Origin: an uncultured Photobacterium sp.
Lineage (GTDB): Bacteria; Pseudomonadota; Gammaproteobacteria; Enterobacterales; Vibrionaceae
DNA length: 64,000 bases
Assembly: GCF_947039875.1 (NCBI RefSeq)
Contig: NZ_CAMRAN010000021.1
Location: forward strand, 1-64,000
Reading direction: 5' to 3'
In this document: positions 1-8,414 of the stretch, one piece after another
Position numbering within the stretch: position 1 is the stretch's first letter
Layout: each line of letters starts with the position of its first letter
Translations under genes and position numbers: made by a program
Notes under the pieces: model-generated
Databases searched by the model: none
Told to the model about the DNA's origin: nothing
What the model saw: only the letters and a program-made list of their open reading frames with translations

Positions 1-183
1 GCAGCCGCTTAATTTAAACACCTATAAAGGTGTACAGTTTTACTTGACCACTTCAGTTGTAAAGTCATTGCTCTTCCTCGCCCCTGTTTCCCTCACCCTA
101 TCTTACGTCCTATGCTATTCTGTTGCTCTTAGTTACTTCAATAGAGTAACTTATTCTAAACAATGATTTATTTAGGGCTAAAA
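1..183. other. Left-edge intergenic stretch
   Basis: No gene is recognised here. One frame stops at 10-12 and could be the last codons of an upstream gene cut by the window. Another frame is open from base 2 to the stop at 164-166, but its translation resembles nothing I know. Bases 65-100 are a pyrimidine-rich copy of a short intergenic repeat (core CTCTTCCTCG) seen elsewhere in the window. An inverted repeat AGTTACT/AGTAACT at 131-151 may be a weak terminator or a leader hairpin. Confidence 0.4.
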
Positions 184-492
184 ATGAAAATTGTCGCGGT
201 AACGGCCTGTCCAACGGGCATCGCACACACCTACATGGCTGCGGATGTACTTAATAAAACCGCGCATCAGATGGGGATTAAAATTCAGGTCGAAACCCAA
301 GGTGCAATGGGGATTGAAAACTTTTTAACCGCCAAAGACATTGCGGCTGCAAATATTGTCTTAATTGCCTCGGATATTGAAGTTGAACAACGGGCGCGTT
401 TTACCGGTAGCCGCATTCATTGTGTGACGATAGAAGAAGTATTGGTTGATACAATCGCAGTGATTGAGCGTTGCCAGCAATTATGCCAATAA
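184..492 (+). CDS. PTS fructose/mannose-type EIIB component
   Basis: A 102-residue stand-alone EIIB domain of the fructose PTS family, which passes phosphate from EIIA to a sugar at the membrane EIIC. The start VAVTACPTGIAHTYMAA holds the phosphorylatable Cys (residue 9) in the CPTGIAHT motif. An upstream in-frame ATG at 163 exists, but the ATG at 184 is preceded by AGGG about nine bases away and starts directly at the domain, so I prefer it. No EIIC is encoded beside it; the EIIABC at 4029 or a gene left of the window would have to supply one. The next gene, an EIIA, follows after 58 bases and is probably cotranscribed. The sugar cannot be read from sequence. Confidence 0.85.
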   Translation: MKIVAVTACPTGIAHTYMAADVLNKTAHQMGIKIQVETQGAMGIENFLTAKDIAAANIVLIASDIEVEQRARFTGSRIHCVTIEEVLVDTIAVIERCQQLCQ

Positions 493-550
493 TTATTGGG
501 CTAATAACTTCATGCTAATAAAACAGGTCAGAACACGACAGGGATAATGG

Positions 551-1303
551 ATGTTAGAGCGACGGATCACCTTCTATTGTGGTGCAGCAGGTCTGCCTTC
601 TTACCAACTTAATCAGCTAAAAAAACTGACGGGTTATTTTCAATCTCATGTTGAATTATTTAATGTGAGTCAATTGACGCGCGCGCCAGTATCACAGCCA
701 TTAAAAATGCTATCGTTGGCGAATAAACCCCATGCGTTATGCCAATTAATTATCAAGGGTTGCGATGCTGAACTCGCGAACTTGGTGTTAACCGACTTTA
801 TTTCTCAATATGCACTGTCATTGACACAATACTCACCATCGAGACCGTTTAATATAAGCTTGCCATTAACCAGTATTGGTTGGGCTGATGGCGGTGAGAA
901 TCATAAAATAGACACCATTACGCAATTAAGCCAGATGCTAGTGGCACAACAGGCGATCACTTCTGAACAACAGCCCGCATTAAAACAAGCACTATTGGCT
1001 CGAGAAAATGTTTCTGCCACTGTTATGGGGCCGGGTATTGCCTTGCCACATGTGATGCATGAAATGATCGCAAAACCTGCAATGGCAATAGTGTGTCACC
1101 CTCAGGCGATTGATTGGGGATCGTCACGGGGTAATATTAGCCGTGCGGTTGCGATGATCTTGCCCAAGCCACCTCAGAAAGTCGTGATCATGGCCTTTGC
1201 GCAGTTTTCAAAATGTTTATTAAACGAGGATTATTGTACTGCACTAACATTAGCCCAACAGCCTCAAGAGCTAAAAGCATTAATTATTGAAGCGTTAAGA
1301 TAG
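551..1303 (+). CDS. PTS EIIA protein with N-terminal degenerate HPr-like domain
   Basis: 250 residues. Residues about 105-250 are a fructose/mannitol-type EIIA domain with the phospho-accepting His in GIALPH (His167). The N-terminal 95 residues look like an HPr fold: GLPSYQL sits where HPr has its active GLHTRPA, so the catalytic His would be replaced by Pro. This is inferred from fold pattern, not a search. The start has a good ribosome binding site (AGGGA, seven bases upstream). It follows the EIIB gene, and the AraC-type gene converges on it five bases downstream. It probably relays phosphate to the EIIB upstream; the HPr-like part may be structural or regulatory. Confidence 0.75.
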   Translation: MLERRITFYCGAAGLPSYQLNQLKKLTGYFQSHVELFNVSQLTRAPVSQPLKMLSLANKPHALCQLIIKGCDAELANLVLTDFISQYALSLTQYSPSRPFNISLPLTSIGWADGGENHKIDTITQLSQMLVAQQAITSEQQPALKQALLARENVSATVMGPGIALPHVMHEMIAKPAMAIVCHPQAIDWGSSRGNISRAVAMILPKPPQKVVIMAFAQFSKCLLNEDYCTALTLAQQPQELKALIIEALR

Positions 1304-1308
1304 CAACG

Positions 1309-2163
1309 TTAGGTAACACCTCGGTATTCCGATGGCGTACGACCCGTTTTATTTTTAAATACACGGCAAAAATAATTCACATCGACAAACCCGCAGCGGC
1401 TAGCAATTTCAGTTAATCGAAACGGGTATTGGCGTAACATAAATTTGGCACGTTCAATCCGTACCCAGCAAATATAATCCGCGAGCCGCATATGACCTTG
1501 TTGACGAAATAAACGCGATAGGTGATTGGGGGTAATATTAAACCGATTAGCAATCGTGTCACGGCTGATGGCACGGTGAAAATTTTCTTGAATATAAATA
1601 CAGATCCCTTGATACAGATCTTCAGTCCGATTTTTTGATTGATGCAACGGAACATGGAGCATATTTTGGGTGTAGCTGAGTAAAGCTTGTAATAAATGCT
1701 CATCCATTGGCTGCTGTTGGTGTTCTGTTGCTAACATATTCAGTGCCGTTAAAATGGGATCAACCGCGTGTCCTGTCCATGCTTGAATCGAGTGTTTTTG
1801 AACATCATAAAACTTGGGGCTATCCTTGGTTTTACTGACTAAACTAAAGCCCAATTGACGTTTACCAAACAGCAAACTCAACACGGAACATTCGGTATTC
1901 CAGCTTGGTTGATTCCAACTATTAGGCGGAATATAGATAGCATCACCTCCCATTAAACTAATTTGACAGATACCATTATCACCATCATCGAGTTGGTTAA
2001 TATATTCGCCTTTTAATACTAATTCGAGCCGTGGAAAATTTACCTGATAGCTAAATTGTGGCGGTTGAGTTTTACCGCCAGCAAACCAAATTCGATTAAA
2101 ACTTTCCCGTTCAGTTAACACCGAATCAATTAAATTAAAGAAAACATTGTCCATGGAATTCAC
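1309..2163 (-). CDS. AraC-family transcriptional regulator
   Basis: 284 residues with an N-terminal cupin-like sugar-sensing part and a C-terminal pair of helix-turn-helix motifs (about residues 185-280: ISRDTIANRFNITPNHLSRL and LTEIASRCGFVDVNYFCRVF) ending in the AraC signature KTGRTPSEYR. The listed start is a GTG; an in-frame ATG three codons later (2154) is equally possible because neither has a convincing ribosome binding site. It is divergent from manA and next to PTS genes, the same arrangement as in the Vibrio mannose-PTS region, so it likely controls manA and the PTS genes in response to mannose or a related sugar. That role is inferred from context. Confidence 0.85.
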   Translation of the reverse strand: MNSMDNVFFNLIDSVLTERESFNRIWFAGGKTQPPQFSYQVNFPRLELVLKGEYINQLDDGDNGICQISLMGGDAIYIPPNSWNQPSWNTECSVLSLLFGKRQLGFSLVSKTKDSPKFYDVQKHSIQAWTGHAVDPILTALNMLATEHQQQPMDEHLLQALLSYTQNMLHVPLHQSKNRTEDLYQGICIYIQENFHRAISRDTIANRFNITPNHLSRLFRQQGHMRLADYICWVRIERAKFMLRQYPFRLTEIASRCGFVDVNYFCRVFKNKTGRTPSEYRGVT

Positions 2164-2246
2164 TATATGTTTGGAATGGTAATAGCTGGATGATGAGTTT
2201 GTGCTGAATAAACCGATTAAGTTTTGTTATAGTGCTGTCAGTTAGC

Positions 2247-2279
2247 GTATGACGTCAATAATAATGATTGATGCCATAC
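2247..2279. promoter_or_regulatory. Inverted repeat between araC-type gene and manA
   Basis: Arms TATGACGTCAAT (2248-2259) and ATTGATGCCATA (2267-2278) pair at 10 of 12 positions around a 7-base centre, and the flanking bases 2247 and 2279 also pair. It lies 40-72 bases before manA in the divergent promoter region, a sensible place for an operator of the adjacent AraC-type regulator. Binding is an inference. Confidence 0.4.
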
Positions 2280-2318
2280 CATAAATATCGTGAGCAATAA
2301 TAACAATAGGATCTGACA

Positions 2319-3518
2319 ATGACTGACTCTACCCGCACTGTCTTTTTTAAGATGGATAACGTGATCCAAGATTATGCTTGGGGCAGTGTAACATCAATTG
2401 AGCAACTGTTTGCTATTCCAAATCTAGACCAAAAACCGCAAGCTGAAATGTGGATGGGTGCCCATGCTAATGGTTGCTCAGTGATCACGGTTAATGGTGA
2501 AGCAGTACGCTTAGCTGATTTTATTGCCACCGATCCTGACGCAATTATTGGCGCAGAAACTCAAGCTAAATTTGCTGAGTTGCCATACTTATTTAAAGTG
2601 TTAGCAGCTGAAAAAGCGTTATCAGTGCAAGTTCACCCAAGTAAACATCAAGCTGAAATTGGTTATGCAAAAGAAGAAAAAATCGGTATTGCGCGTAATG
2701 CCGCCAACCGTAACTACAAAGATCCTAACCATAAACCTGAGCTAGTGTTTGCGTTAACACCTTATCAAGCAATGAATGGTTTCCGTGAGTTAGCAGAAAT
2801 TGTTGAATTATTTACCACAATCAATCTTGATGTGATCAGCGATCTTGTTAATACTTTTGCAGCTAATCAAACTGATGCAGGTTTACGAGATTTCTTTGAA
2901 GCGATGTTATCGCTTGAAGGTGATCCTAAAGAGGCTGCGGTTAATGGACTTTTAGCGTTCTGTTATGAACATAAAGATCAGCCATTATTTGCGTTATTGA
3001 TTGATTTATCTGAGCAATACCCTGGTGATATCGGCCTGTTTGTTCCATTAATGTTGAACGTATTAACATTACAACCAGGCGAAGCGATGTTCCTAAGTGC
3101 ATGTACACCACATGCCTATATTAAAGGAACTGGCCTTGAAATCATGGCTAATTCAGACAATGTGCTACGTGCTGGTTTAACCCCTAAATTTATGGATGTG
3201 CCGGAGTTAGTTGCTAATACTGAATTTAAGAGCATGGCGGCAAATGAATTATTACTGGCGCCAACAATGGTTGCTGGTGGTTTAGATTACCAGATCCCTG
3301 TACCTGACTTTAAATTTAGCGTGTATAAGCAAGTTGATGATATTGCATTACAAAATACCAGTGCTGAAATTTTATTTGCCATTGACGCACCGCTAACAGT
3401 AACGCATCAAAATGGTGAGACATTGACGCTTGAAAAAGGCCAGTCAGTGTTTATTCCTGCTTATGCGAAGGCATATTCAGCGCATTGTGATGGTATGTTT
3501 GCTCGCGCGTATAACTAA
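2319..3518 (+). CDS. manA: Mannose-6-phosphate isomerase, class I
   Basis: 399 residues, a normal length for type I phosphomannose isomerase, which interconverts mannose-6-P and fructose-6-P in the cytosol. Zinc ligands are visible as Gln104 and His106 in VQVHPSKHQAEIGYAKE, Glu141 in NHKPELVFAL, and His265 in TPHAYIKGTGLEIMANSDN; the catalytic Arg of NVLRAGLTPK is at 284. The start has an AGGAT ribosome binding site. It sits between an AraC-type regulator and a PTS EIIABC, so its main role is probably to feed PTS-imported mannose-6-P into glycolysis. It could also supply mannose precursors, but no GDP-mannose genes are in the window. A strong terminator follows at 3553. Confidence 0.97.
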   Translation: MTDSTRTVFFKMDNVIQDYAWGSVTSIEQLFAIPNLDQKPQAEMWMGAHANGCSVITVNGEAVRLADFIATDPDAIIGAETQAKFAELPYLFKVLAAEKALSVQVHPSKHQAEIGYAKEEKIGIARNAANRNYKDPNHKPELVFALTPYQAMNGFRELAEIVELFTTINLDVISDLVNTFAANQTDAGLRDFFEAMLSLEGDPKEAAVNGLLAFCYEHKDQPLFALLIDLSEQYPGDIGLFVPLMLNVLTLQPGEAMFLSACTPHAYIKGTGLEIMANSDNVLRAGLTPKFMDVPELVANTEFKSMAANELLLAPTMVAGGLDYQIPVPDFKFSVYKQVDDIALQNTSAEILFAIDAPLTVTHQNGETLTLEKGQSVFIPAYAKAYSAHCDGMFARAYN

Positions 3519-3552
3519 GTAATGAGTTTCGAGTTTTAAAGATTACGAGACT

Positions 3553-3583
3553 AAGCGATGGGTGAAAGCCTATCGCTTTTTTT
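3553..3583 (+). terminator. Rho-independent terminator after manA (reused module, copy 1)
   Basis: Stem AAGCGA/TCGCTT with inner GG/CC pairing around GTGAAAG, followed by seven T. The same hairpin recurs after four other genes at 5971, 54631, 58811 and 62207. Confidence 0.9.
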
Positions 3584-3593
3584 GTACCCATTC

Positions 3594-3657
3594 CGTCATT
3601 CCCTACAGTGAGGTTACGAACGAGATAGGAAATCTCCTGTTAGCGCGTTGTAGGATC
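3594..3657 (+). repeat. MITE-like intergenic element, partial copy A
   Basis: Begins CGTCATTCCCTACAGTGA and continues through a diverged GATAGGAAATCT and GCGCGTTGTAG. The right half found in the fuller copies (for example 6069-6215) is not recognisable here. It is a decayed member of the family. Confidence 0.65.
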
Positions 3658-3872
3658 ATTTATTCCTCAGACTTCTTTTCCTCGCTCCTCCTTTCTGTGA
3701 TCTATCGCACTAAAAAATCGAAAATTCAGCTAAGTAAAAGCCTCTTTTAGATAGTAGGTGAAATTATTCGATAATCGTTTTTTGATGTTTTCACCCATGA
3801 TTAATAATTTAAATTATTGAAAATATTAATATAAAAATACAATTCAACCTGTTTTATATACAGTAAAAAATA

Positions 3873-3888
3873 TGAGTGATAGCTCACA
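3873..3888 (+). promoter_or_regulatory. Possible CRP site upstream of PTS EIIABC
   Basis: TGAGTGATAGCTCACA fits the 16-base CRP core with a perfect right half (TCACA) and a 3/5 left half. It lies about 140 bases before the EIIABC start. Catabolite control is usual for PTS genes, but the match is only moderate. Confidence 0.35.
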
Positions 3889-3976
3889 CTGATAGTTTAA
3901 TGTTACAAATTTCCAGTTAAAGCCTGTTTTGTACTCTACTTTATCCCCATTAAAAAACCGACAATATTGCCATGCT

Positions 3977-3997
3977 GATGACCAATACAATGTCATC
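3977..3997. promoter_or_regulatory. Inverted repeat just upstream of PTS EIIABC
   Basis: GATGAC (3977-3982) and GTCATC (3992-3997) flank a 9-base spacer containing CAATA, about 30 bases before the start codon. It may be an operator or a 5'-UTR hairpin. It shares ATGAC and CAATA words with the manA-side repeat at 2247, so a common regulator is possible but unproven. Confidence 0.3.
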
Positions 3998-4028
3998 GAG
4001 CCCATAATAAAATTATCGGGGATAGAAT

Positions 4029-5930
4029 ATGATTACCACCCTCATCAATGAACAGTTGATTAACATCAACCTTAAAGCGACCACTAAAGATGAAGTGTTT
4101 GCTGAAATGGCAGATATCTTAGTTCAGCAAGGTCGCGTTGCGAATAAAACCCAATTTTTAGCAGACATTCAAGCACGTGAAGAATTAGGTAACACAGGTT
4201 TTGAAGACGGTGTTGCACTACCACACGCTAAGAGTGCGGCAGTTATTAAACCTGCGGTTGCGATTGGTGTTAGCCGTACAGGTATTGAATACGGCGCAGA
4301 AGACGGCTTGCCATCAAAACTATTTTTCATGATTGCTTCTCCTGATGGTGGTGATAATCACCATATTGAAGTATTGGCTGAGTTGTCATCAAAATTGATT
4401 GAAGATGGTTTTATTGACGCATTTCTAACGGCTAAAACACCTGCTGATGCATTGGCATTGTTGCTTGCTGAAAAACAAGCGGTAGCAACATTACCCCAAG
4501 ATAAAGGTTTATTGATTGGGGTTACTGGCTGTCCTGCTGGTGTTGCGCATACTTACCTTGCAGCAGAAGCATTAGAAAAAGCGGCGGCTGAATTAGGTTA
4601 CGAAATCAAAGTTGAAACTAACGGCTCTATCGGTGTTAAAAACTCACCAACCGCTGAAGAAATTGCCCGCGCAGAAGCGATCATTGTTAGTTGTGATAAG
4701 CAAGTCGATATGGATCGTTTTGCAGGTAAGAAATTAATTAAGACTGGCGTAAAAGCCCCGATTAAAGATGGTAAAGGCGTTATTCAACAAGCATTAGTCG
4801 CGAAACCATTTGATGTTAATGGCGATGGCTTAGATGACGGTGAAAGTAAAGTTTCTAAAGCCCGTTCTGATTTATACCGTTTCTTAATGAACGGCGTATC
4901 ACACATGATCCCGTTTGTTGTTACCGGTGGTTTGTTAATTGCGTTGGCATTAGCGATTGGTGGACAGCCAACGGATACGGGAATGCAGATTCCTGTCGGT
5001 AGTATGTGGCAAAAAGTACTCGATGTCGGTGTGGTAGCCTTTACATTAATGATCCCTGTACTTGCAGGTTACATAGCGTATGCAATTGGTGATCGTCCTG
5101 CATTAGCACCGGGTTTCATTGGTGGCTGGATTGCAAATAACGGTTCATTTTATGGTGCAGATGCAGGTACAGGTTTTATCGGTGCCATCATTGCTGGCCT
5201 ATTAGTGGGTTACTTTGTACGTTGGGTTGCAACACGTAAATACCACAAGTTATTACAACCATTAGTACCAATTCTTATTGCACCAATTACAGGTACATTA
5301 TTCATTGCAAGTGCGTTTATCTTTGTTATTGGTGCGCCAATTGCAGGCCTAATGCATACCATGAACACTGTACTAACTGAAATGAGTACAGGTAACGTAG
5401 TATTACTGGGTATCGTATTAGGTGGCATGGCTGGCTTTGATATGGGCGGTCCATTTAACAAAGTGGCATTCTTGTTCTCTGTTGGCATGATAGCCAATGG
5501 CCAAACGCAATTTATGGGTGCGATGGCATGTGCAATTCCTGTAGCGCCATTGGGTATGGGTTTAGCAACGATTATTGGTCGTAAACTCAATATCTTTGAG
5601 CAATCAGAAATTGAAGCAGGTAAAGCAGCGGGTGCAATGGGCTTAGTCGGTATCTCTGAAGGTGCGATTCCATTTGCAGCGCAAGATCCAATCTCTGTTA
5701 TTCCAGCAAACGTATTAGGCAGTATGGTTGCCGCGGTAATGGCGTTCTCATTTGGTATCACTAACAGCGTAGCTCACGGTGGCCCAGTGGTTGCATTATT
5801 AGGTGCGATGAACAAACCATTACTTGCTTTAGTCTGTATGGCAACAGGTATGGTAGTTACAGCGCTGGTAGCGGTATCACTGAAGAAATTCCGTAAAGCA
5901 AAAGCGGATAAAGTGTTAGCGGTAGCGTAG
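4029..5930 (+). CDS. PTS fructose/mannose-type EIIABC permease
   Basis: 633 residues forming a three-domain PTS permease that imports and phosphorylates a hexose. EIIA spans about 1-150 with phospho-His66 in GVALPHAKS. EIIB spans about 160-260 with phospho-Cys168 in GVTGCPAGVAHTYLAAE. EIIC is a membrane domain from about 290 to 625 with many hydrophobic helices and the family GISEGAIPFA motif. The start has a GGGGA ribosome binding site. Position after manA and the AraC-type gene matches the mannose PTS arrangement known from Vibrio cholerae, so mannose is the favoured substrate, though fructose-family EIIABC proteins are hard to tell apart by sequence. The reused terminator follows at 5971. 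Confidence 0.93.
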   Translation: MITTLINEQLININLKATTKDEVFAEMADILVQQGRVANKTQFLADIQAREELGNTGFEDGVALPHAKSAAVIKPAVAIGVSRTGIEYGAEDGLPSKLFFMIASPDGGDNHHIEVLAELSSKLIEDGFIDAFLTAKTPADALALLLAEKQAVATLPQDKGLLIGVTGCPAGVAHTYLAAEALEKAAAELGYEIKVETNGSIGVKNSPTAEEIARAEAIIVSCDKQVDMDRFAGKKLIKTGVKAPIKDGKGVIQQALVAKPFDVNGDGLDDGESKVSKARSDLYRFLMNGVSHMIPFVVTGGLLIALALAIGGQPTDTGMQIPVGSMWQKVLDVGVVAFTLMIPVLAGYIAYAIGDRPALAPGFIGGWIANNGSFYGADAGTGFIGAIIAGLLVGYFVRWVATRKYHKLLQPLVPILIAPITGTLFIASAFIFVIGAPIAGLMHTMNTVLTEMSTGNVVLLGIVLGGMAGFDMGGPFNKVAFLFSVGMIANGQTQFMGAMACAIPVAPLGMGLATIIGRKLNIFEQSEIEAGKAAGAMGLVGISEGAIPFAAQDPISVIPANVLGSMVAAVMAFSFGITNSVAHGGPVVALLGAMNKPLLALVCMATGMVVTALVAVSLKKFRKAKADKVLAVA

Positions 5931-5970
5931 GGGCTAGATTTCGAGTATCGAGATTAAAAGGCTACGAGAT

Positions 5971-6002
5971 AAAGCGATGGGTGAAAGCCTGTCGCTTTTT
6001 TT
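5971..6002 (+). terminator. Rho-independent terminator after PTS EIIABC (reused module, copy 2)
   Basis: AAAGCGA/TCGCTTT stem with an inner GGGTGAAAGCC part and a T tract; nearly identical to the hairpin after manA. Confidence 0.9.
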
Positions 6003-6068
6003 GTAGGTGGGAGGGGAATAAGGGAAGAGCAGAGGCTAGATTTTGAGTATGAATACCAAGCCCACTCC

Positions 6069-6215
6069 CGTCATTCCCTACAGTGAATGCCCGCGAGGGC
6101 GATAGGGAATCTACTATCAGCGCGTTGTGGAGTTAATATATTCATGTGTCTTTAAGGCTCAAGCACGCGTTAAGTCGATCCCGGATAGTATCGTGCCTCA
6201 ACTTTCGGGATGACG
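6069..6215 (+). repeat. MITE-like intergenic element, copy B (complete)
   Basis: About 147 bp bounded by CGTCATTCCC and CGGGATGACG, which are near-inverted ends. The left part folds as ATTCCCTA/TAGGGAAT around GCCC-GCGA-GGGC; the right part folds as ATCCCGG against a slightly mismatched TCGGGAT. No coding potential was found. Related copies lie at 3594, 27561, 30030, 62287 and 62469. Confidence 0.8.
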
Positions 6216-6340
6216 AATAATGGGCTAAGTGAATGCTTGCCCCTACTTTATTCCTTGCTTTTCAAATCACATCTTTGCAGTATGTATTAATCACCATAAT
6301 TAAAAATGCATGTAAGCATAGATATCTCACAGGGGAAGTC

Positions 6341-7426
6341 ATGGCCGGAAATACCATAGGACAATTGTTTCGCGTTACCACCTTTGGCGAAAGTCATGGA
6401 GTAGCATTAGGATGTATTATTGATGGTTGCCCACCAGGATTAGCGCTCACCGAAGCTGACATGCAACACGATCTTGATCGCCGTCGCCCTGGCACTTCAA
6501 AATATACCACTCAACGTCGTGAAGCGGATGAAGTTAAAATTTTATCCGGCGTCTTTGAAGGCCAAACTACAGGTACTTCGATTGGTTTATTAATTGAAAA
6601 TACCGATCAACGCTCAAAAGATTATTCTAATATTCAGGATTTATTCCGTCCCGGTCACGCTGATTACACTTACCACCAAAAATATGGTGTACGTGATTAC
6701 CGTGGTGGTGGCCGTTCATCTGCACGTGAAACTGCAATGCGTGTTGCTGCGGGTGCTGTTGCGAAGAAATACCTTAAAAAAGTGCATGGCATAGAAGTAT
6801 GTGCTTACTTATCACAGATGGGTGATGTCAAAATTGATAAGGTTGATTGGCAACAAATTGAACAAAATGCCTTTTTCTGCCCAGATATCGATAAAGTCGA
6901 TGCCTTTGATGAGCTGATCCGTCATCTTAAAAAAGATGGTGATTCGATTGGCGCAAAAATTACCGTGGTTGCTCGCAATGTGCCTGTCGGTTTAGGTGAA
7001 CCGGTATTTGATCGTTTAGATGCCGATATTGCGCATTCACTGATGAGTATTAATGCCGTTAAAGGGGTTGAAATTGGTGATGGCTTTGATGTGGTTGAAC
7101 AACGGGGCAGTGAGCACCGTGATGCAATGACATTACAAGGATTTAAAACCAATCATGCGGGCGGTATTTTGGGGGGGATCTCATCAGGCCAAGATGTCAT
7201 TGCGCACATTGCTCTAAAACCGACCTCAAGTATCAGCGTTCCGGGTGAAACAATCACTAAGCAGGGAGAGTCAACCGAAGTGATCACCAAAGGCCGTCAT
7301 GATCCATGTGTTGGTATTCGTGCGGTGCCTATTGCTGAAGCGATGTTAGCGATCACTCTCATGGATCACTTATTGCGTAATCGTGGTCAAAATGCGGATG
7401 TAGTAACCACAACGCCGAAGATTTAG
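6341..7426 (+). CDS. aroC: Chorismate synthase
   Basis: Catalyses the last step of the shikimate pathway, EPSP to chorismate, using reduced FMN. 361 residues from the ATG at 6341, the usual length. The frame is open 36 codons further upstream, but the family begins [20 protein letters not shown] and this ATG has a strong AGGGGAA ribosome binding site. Signatures seen: GESHG (16-20), the [10 protein letters not shown] segment with His106, and [11 protein letters not shown] (121-131). A G7 run lies in the reading frame at 7171-7177. In enterobacteria aroC is likewise close to epmC and yfcL, which follow here. Confidence 0.98.
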   Translation: MAGNTIGQLFRVTTFGESHGVALGCIIDGCPPGLALTEADMQHDLDRRRPGTSKYTTQRREADEVKILSGVFEGQTTGTSIGLLIENTDQRSKDYSNIQDLFRPGHADYTYHQKYGVRDYRGGGRSSARETAMRVAAGAVAKKYLKKVHGIEVCAYLSQMGDVKIDKVDWQQIEQNAFFCPDIDKVDAFDELIRHLKKDGDSIGAKITVVARNVPVGLGEPVFDRLDADIAHSLMSINAVKGVEIGDGFDVVEQRGSEHRDAMTLQGFKTNHAGGILGGISSGQDVIAHIALKPTSSISVPGETITKQGESTEVITKGRHDPCVGIRAVPIAEAMLAITLMDHLLRNRGQNADVVTTTPKI

Positions 7427-7520
7427 ATGTGAGGCAAGAAGGTTCAGAGATTACGAGTATATTAGTAACAAGTTTTGGCATGACTTCTAGTTATTGTGTT
7501 TTTACTTAATAACTAAAATA

Positions 7521-7563
7521 CTCTTTTTCTTTCTTTCTTTCCTTCTTTCCTTCTTTCTTTTCT
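7521..7563 (+). repeat. 43-base uninterrupted polypyrimidine tract
   Basis: A pure C/T run made of CTTT and CCTT units, lying between convergent aroC and the TRIC gene. Such tracts can form triplex DNA, and on the minus strand it is a purine run directly after a stop codon. No clear hairpin terminator is seen, so it may serve as the transcription boundary here. Confidence 0.8.
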
Positions 7564-7571
7564 AGCCTTTA

Positions 7572-8207
7572 TTACGCTTCAGCTTCTTCGAAGTTAAATA
7601 CGGGTAAACTCCAGCTAAAGAATACCGCTGCCATACGTAAACTAAAGCCAACAACCAATGTCACTAGTGTCGTCGTATCAGCTGGTATATTAAAGTGCAG
7701 CATCGTGACATATATAATGCCAGCAAGGAAAGACACTGACGCATAGAGTTCTTTGTGCAATACCATTGGCTTGCGACGAGTGATCATATCGCGAAGTAAC
7801 CCACCAAAAACCCCTGTAATTACTGCCGCAACGACACAGATAATTGGCGATAATCCCATTGTGATTGCAACTTGACAGCCAATAATACTAAATACTATTA
7901 AACCAATAGCATCAAGAATAATAAAAATCTTATGAAAGCGGACTACCCATTTACCTAATACTGTTGTTAATAATCCAGCAACGCAGGTGATGACTAAATA
8001 TTGTGGGTGCGCTACCCAGCCAAGTGGATAATGGCCTAATAAAATATCACGCATTGTACCACCACCAATCGCGGTTGCACTTGCGACTAACATTACTCCA
8101 AACCAATCCATGTGACGTTTACCTGCGGCGAGTGCGCCCGTCATAGCTTCTGCAGTAATACCGATAATGTATAAGATAGAAAGTAGCATAATAACTGTGA
8201 TGGCCAT
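7572..8207 (-). CDS. TRIC/UPF0126 family inner-membrane protein
   Basis: 211 residues, seven predicted hydrophobic helices in two pseudo-repeats, each with a glycine-rich helix start followed by an acidic residue: AIGGGTMRDILLG (about 50-62) and GVFGGLLRDMITRR (about 131-144). This is the prokaryotic TRIC (YicG-like) family, members of which act as trimeric potassium-type cation channels. The physiological role in bacteria is poorly known. It converges with aroC across a polypyrimidine tract and is divergent from epmC, so it is a single-gene unit. The C-terminus NFEEAEA is acidic. Confidence 0.88.
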   Translation of the reverse strand: MAITVIMLLSILYIIGITAEAMTGALAAGKRHMDWFGVMLVASATAIGGGTMRDILLGHYPLGWVAHPQYLVITCVAGLLTTVLGKWVVRFHKIFIILDAIGLIVFSIIGCQVAITMGLSPIICVVAAVITGVFGGLLRDMITRRKPMVLHKELYASVSFLAGIIYVTMLHFNIPADTTTLVTLVVGFSLRMAAVFFSWSLPVFNFEEAEA

Positions 8208-8354
8208 TGTTAATCATAAGGATAGAGTATTGTAATAGTGACGGTTATCAACTTCTAATGAAAATAATTTAGTATCAGATGAATTGAATTCATGTATAAA
8301 TAATATAAATATTGACTAGAATATATTATCAATAGCGAGAGTTCGCGCTCAGTT

Positions 8355-8414
8355 ATGAAAACATATATACTTCGGCGGTTAAAGAATAATGACATGCTGA
8401 TTATAATTAGATGA
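8355..8414 (+). other. Short upstream ORF overlapping the epmC start
   Basis: A 19-codon open frame starting MKTYI ends with a TGA that overlaps the epmC ATG as ATGA at 8411. The epmC protein also begins MKTYI because the first 15 bases (ATGAAAACATATATA) are duplicated 56 bases apart. The epmC ATG lacks a good ribosome binding site, so translational coupling from this leader is possible. It may instead be a chance result of a short duplication. Confidence 0.4.

Larger units (their letters stand above)
3519..4028. other. Intergenic region manA to PTS EIIABC
   Basis: This 510-base gap holds the manA terminator, a degenerate left half of the CGTCATTCC element (3594-3657), and an AT-rich promoter region for the EIIABC gene. 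In that region are a CRP-like half-site (TCACA, 3884-3888) and a GATGAC/GTCATC inverted repeat (3977-3997) close to the start codon. A 62-codon open frame over the repeat (3562-3750) is not believed to be a gene. Confidence 0.6.
5931..6340. other. Intergenic region PTS EIIABC to aroC
   Basis: Contains the terminator at 5971, a G/A-rich copy of the short repeat with GAAGAGCAGAGG (6020-6050), a complete CGTCATTCC-type element (6069-6215), and about 120 bases of probable aroC promoter and leader. Nothing else was recognised. Confidence 0.6.

Noticed and set aside
3562..3750. 62-codon open frame after manA
   Set aside because: Begins inside the terminator hairpin and runs through a repeat element.
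5210..5761. 183-codon minus-strand open frame inside the PTS EIIABC gene
   Set aside because: It is the mirror of a strongly coding, hydrophobic EIIC frame, has no ribosome binding site and no family resemblance.
6233..6340. Extended N-terminus for aroC
   Set aside because: The upstream start would add 36 hydrophobic residues absent from chorismate synthases, and the inner ATG has a strong ribosome binding site.
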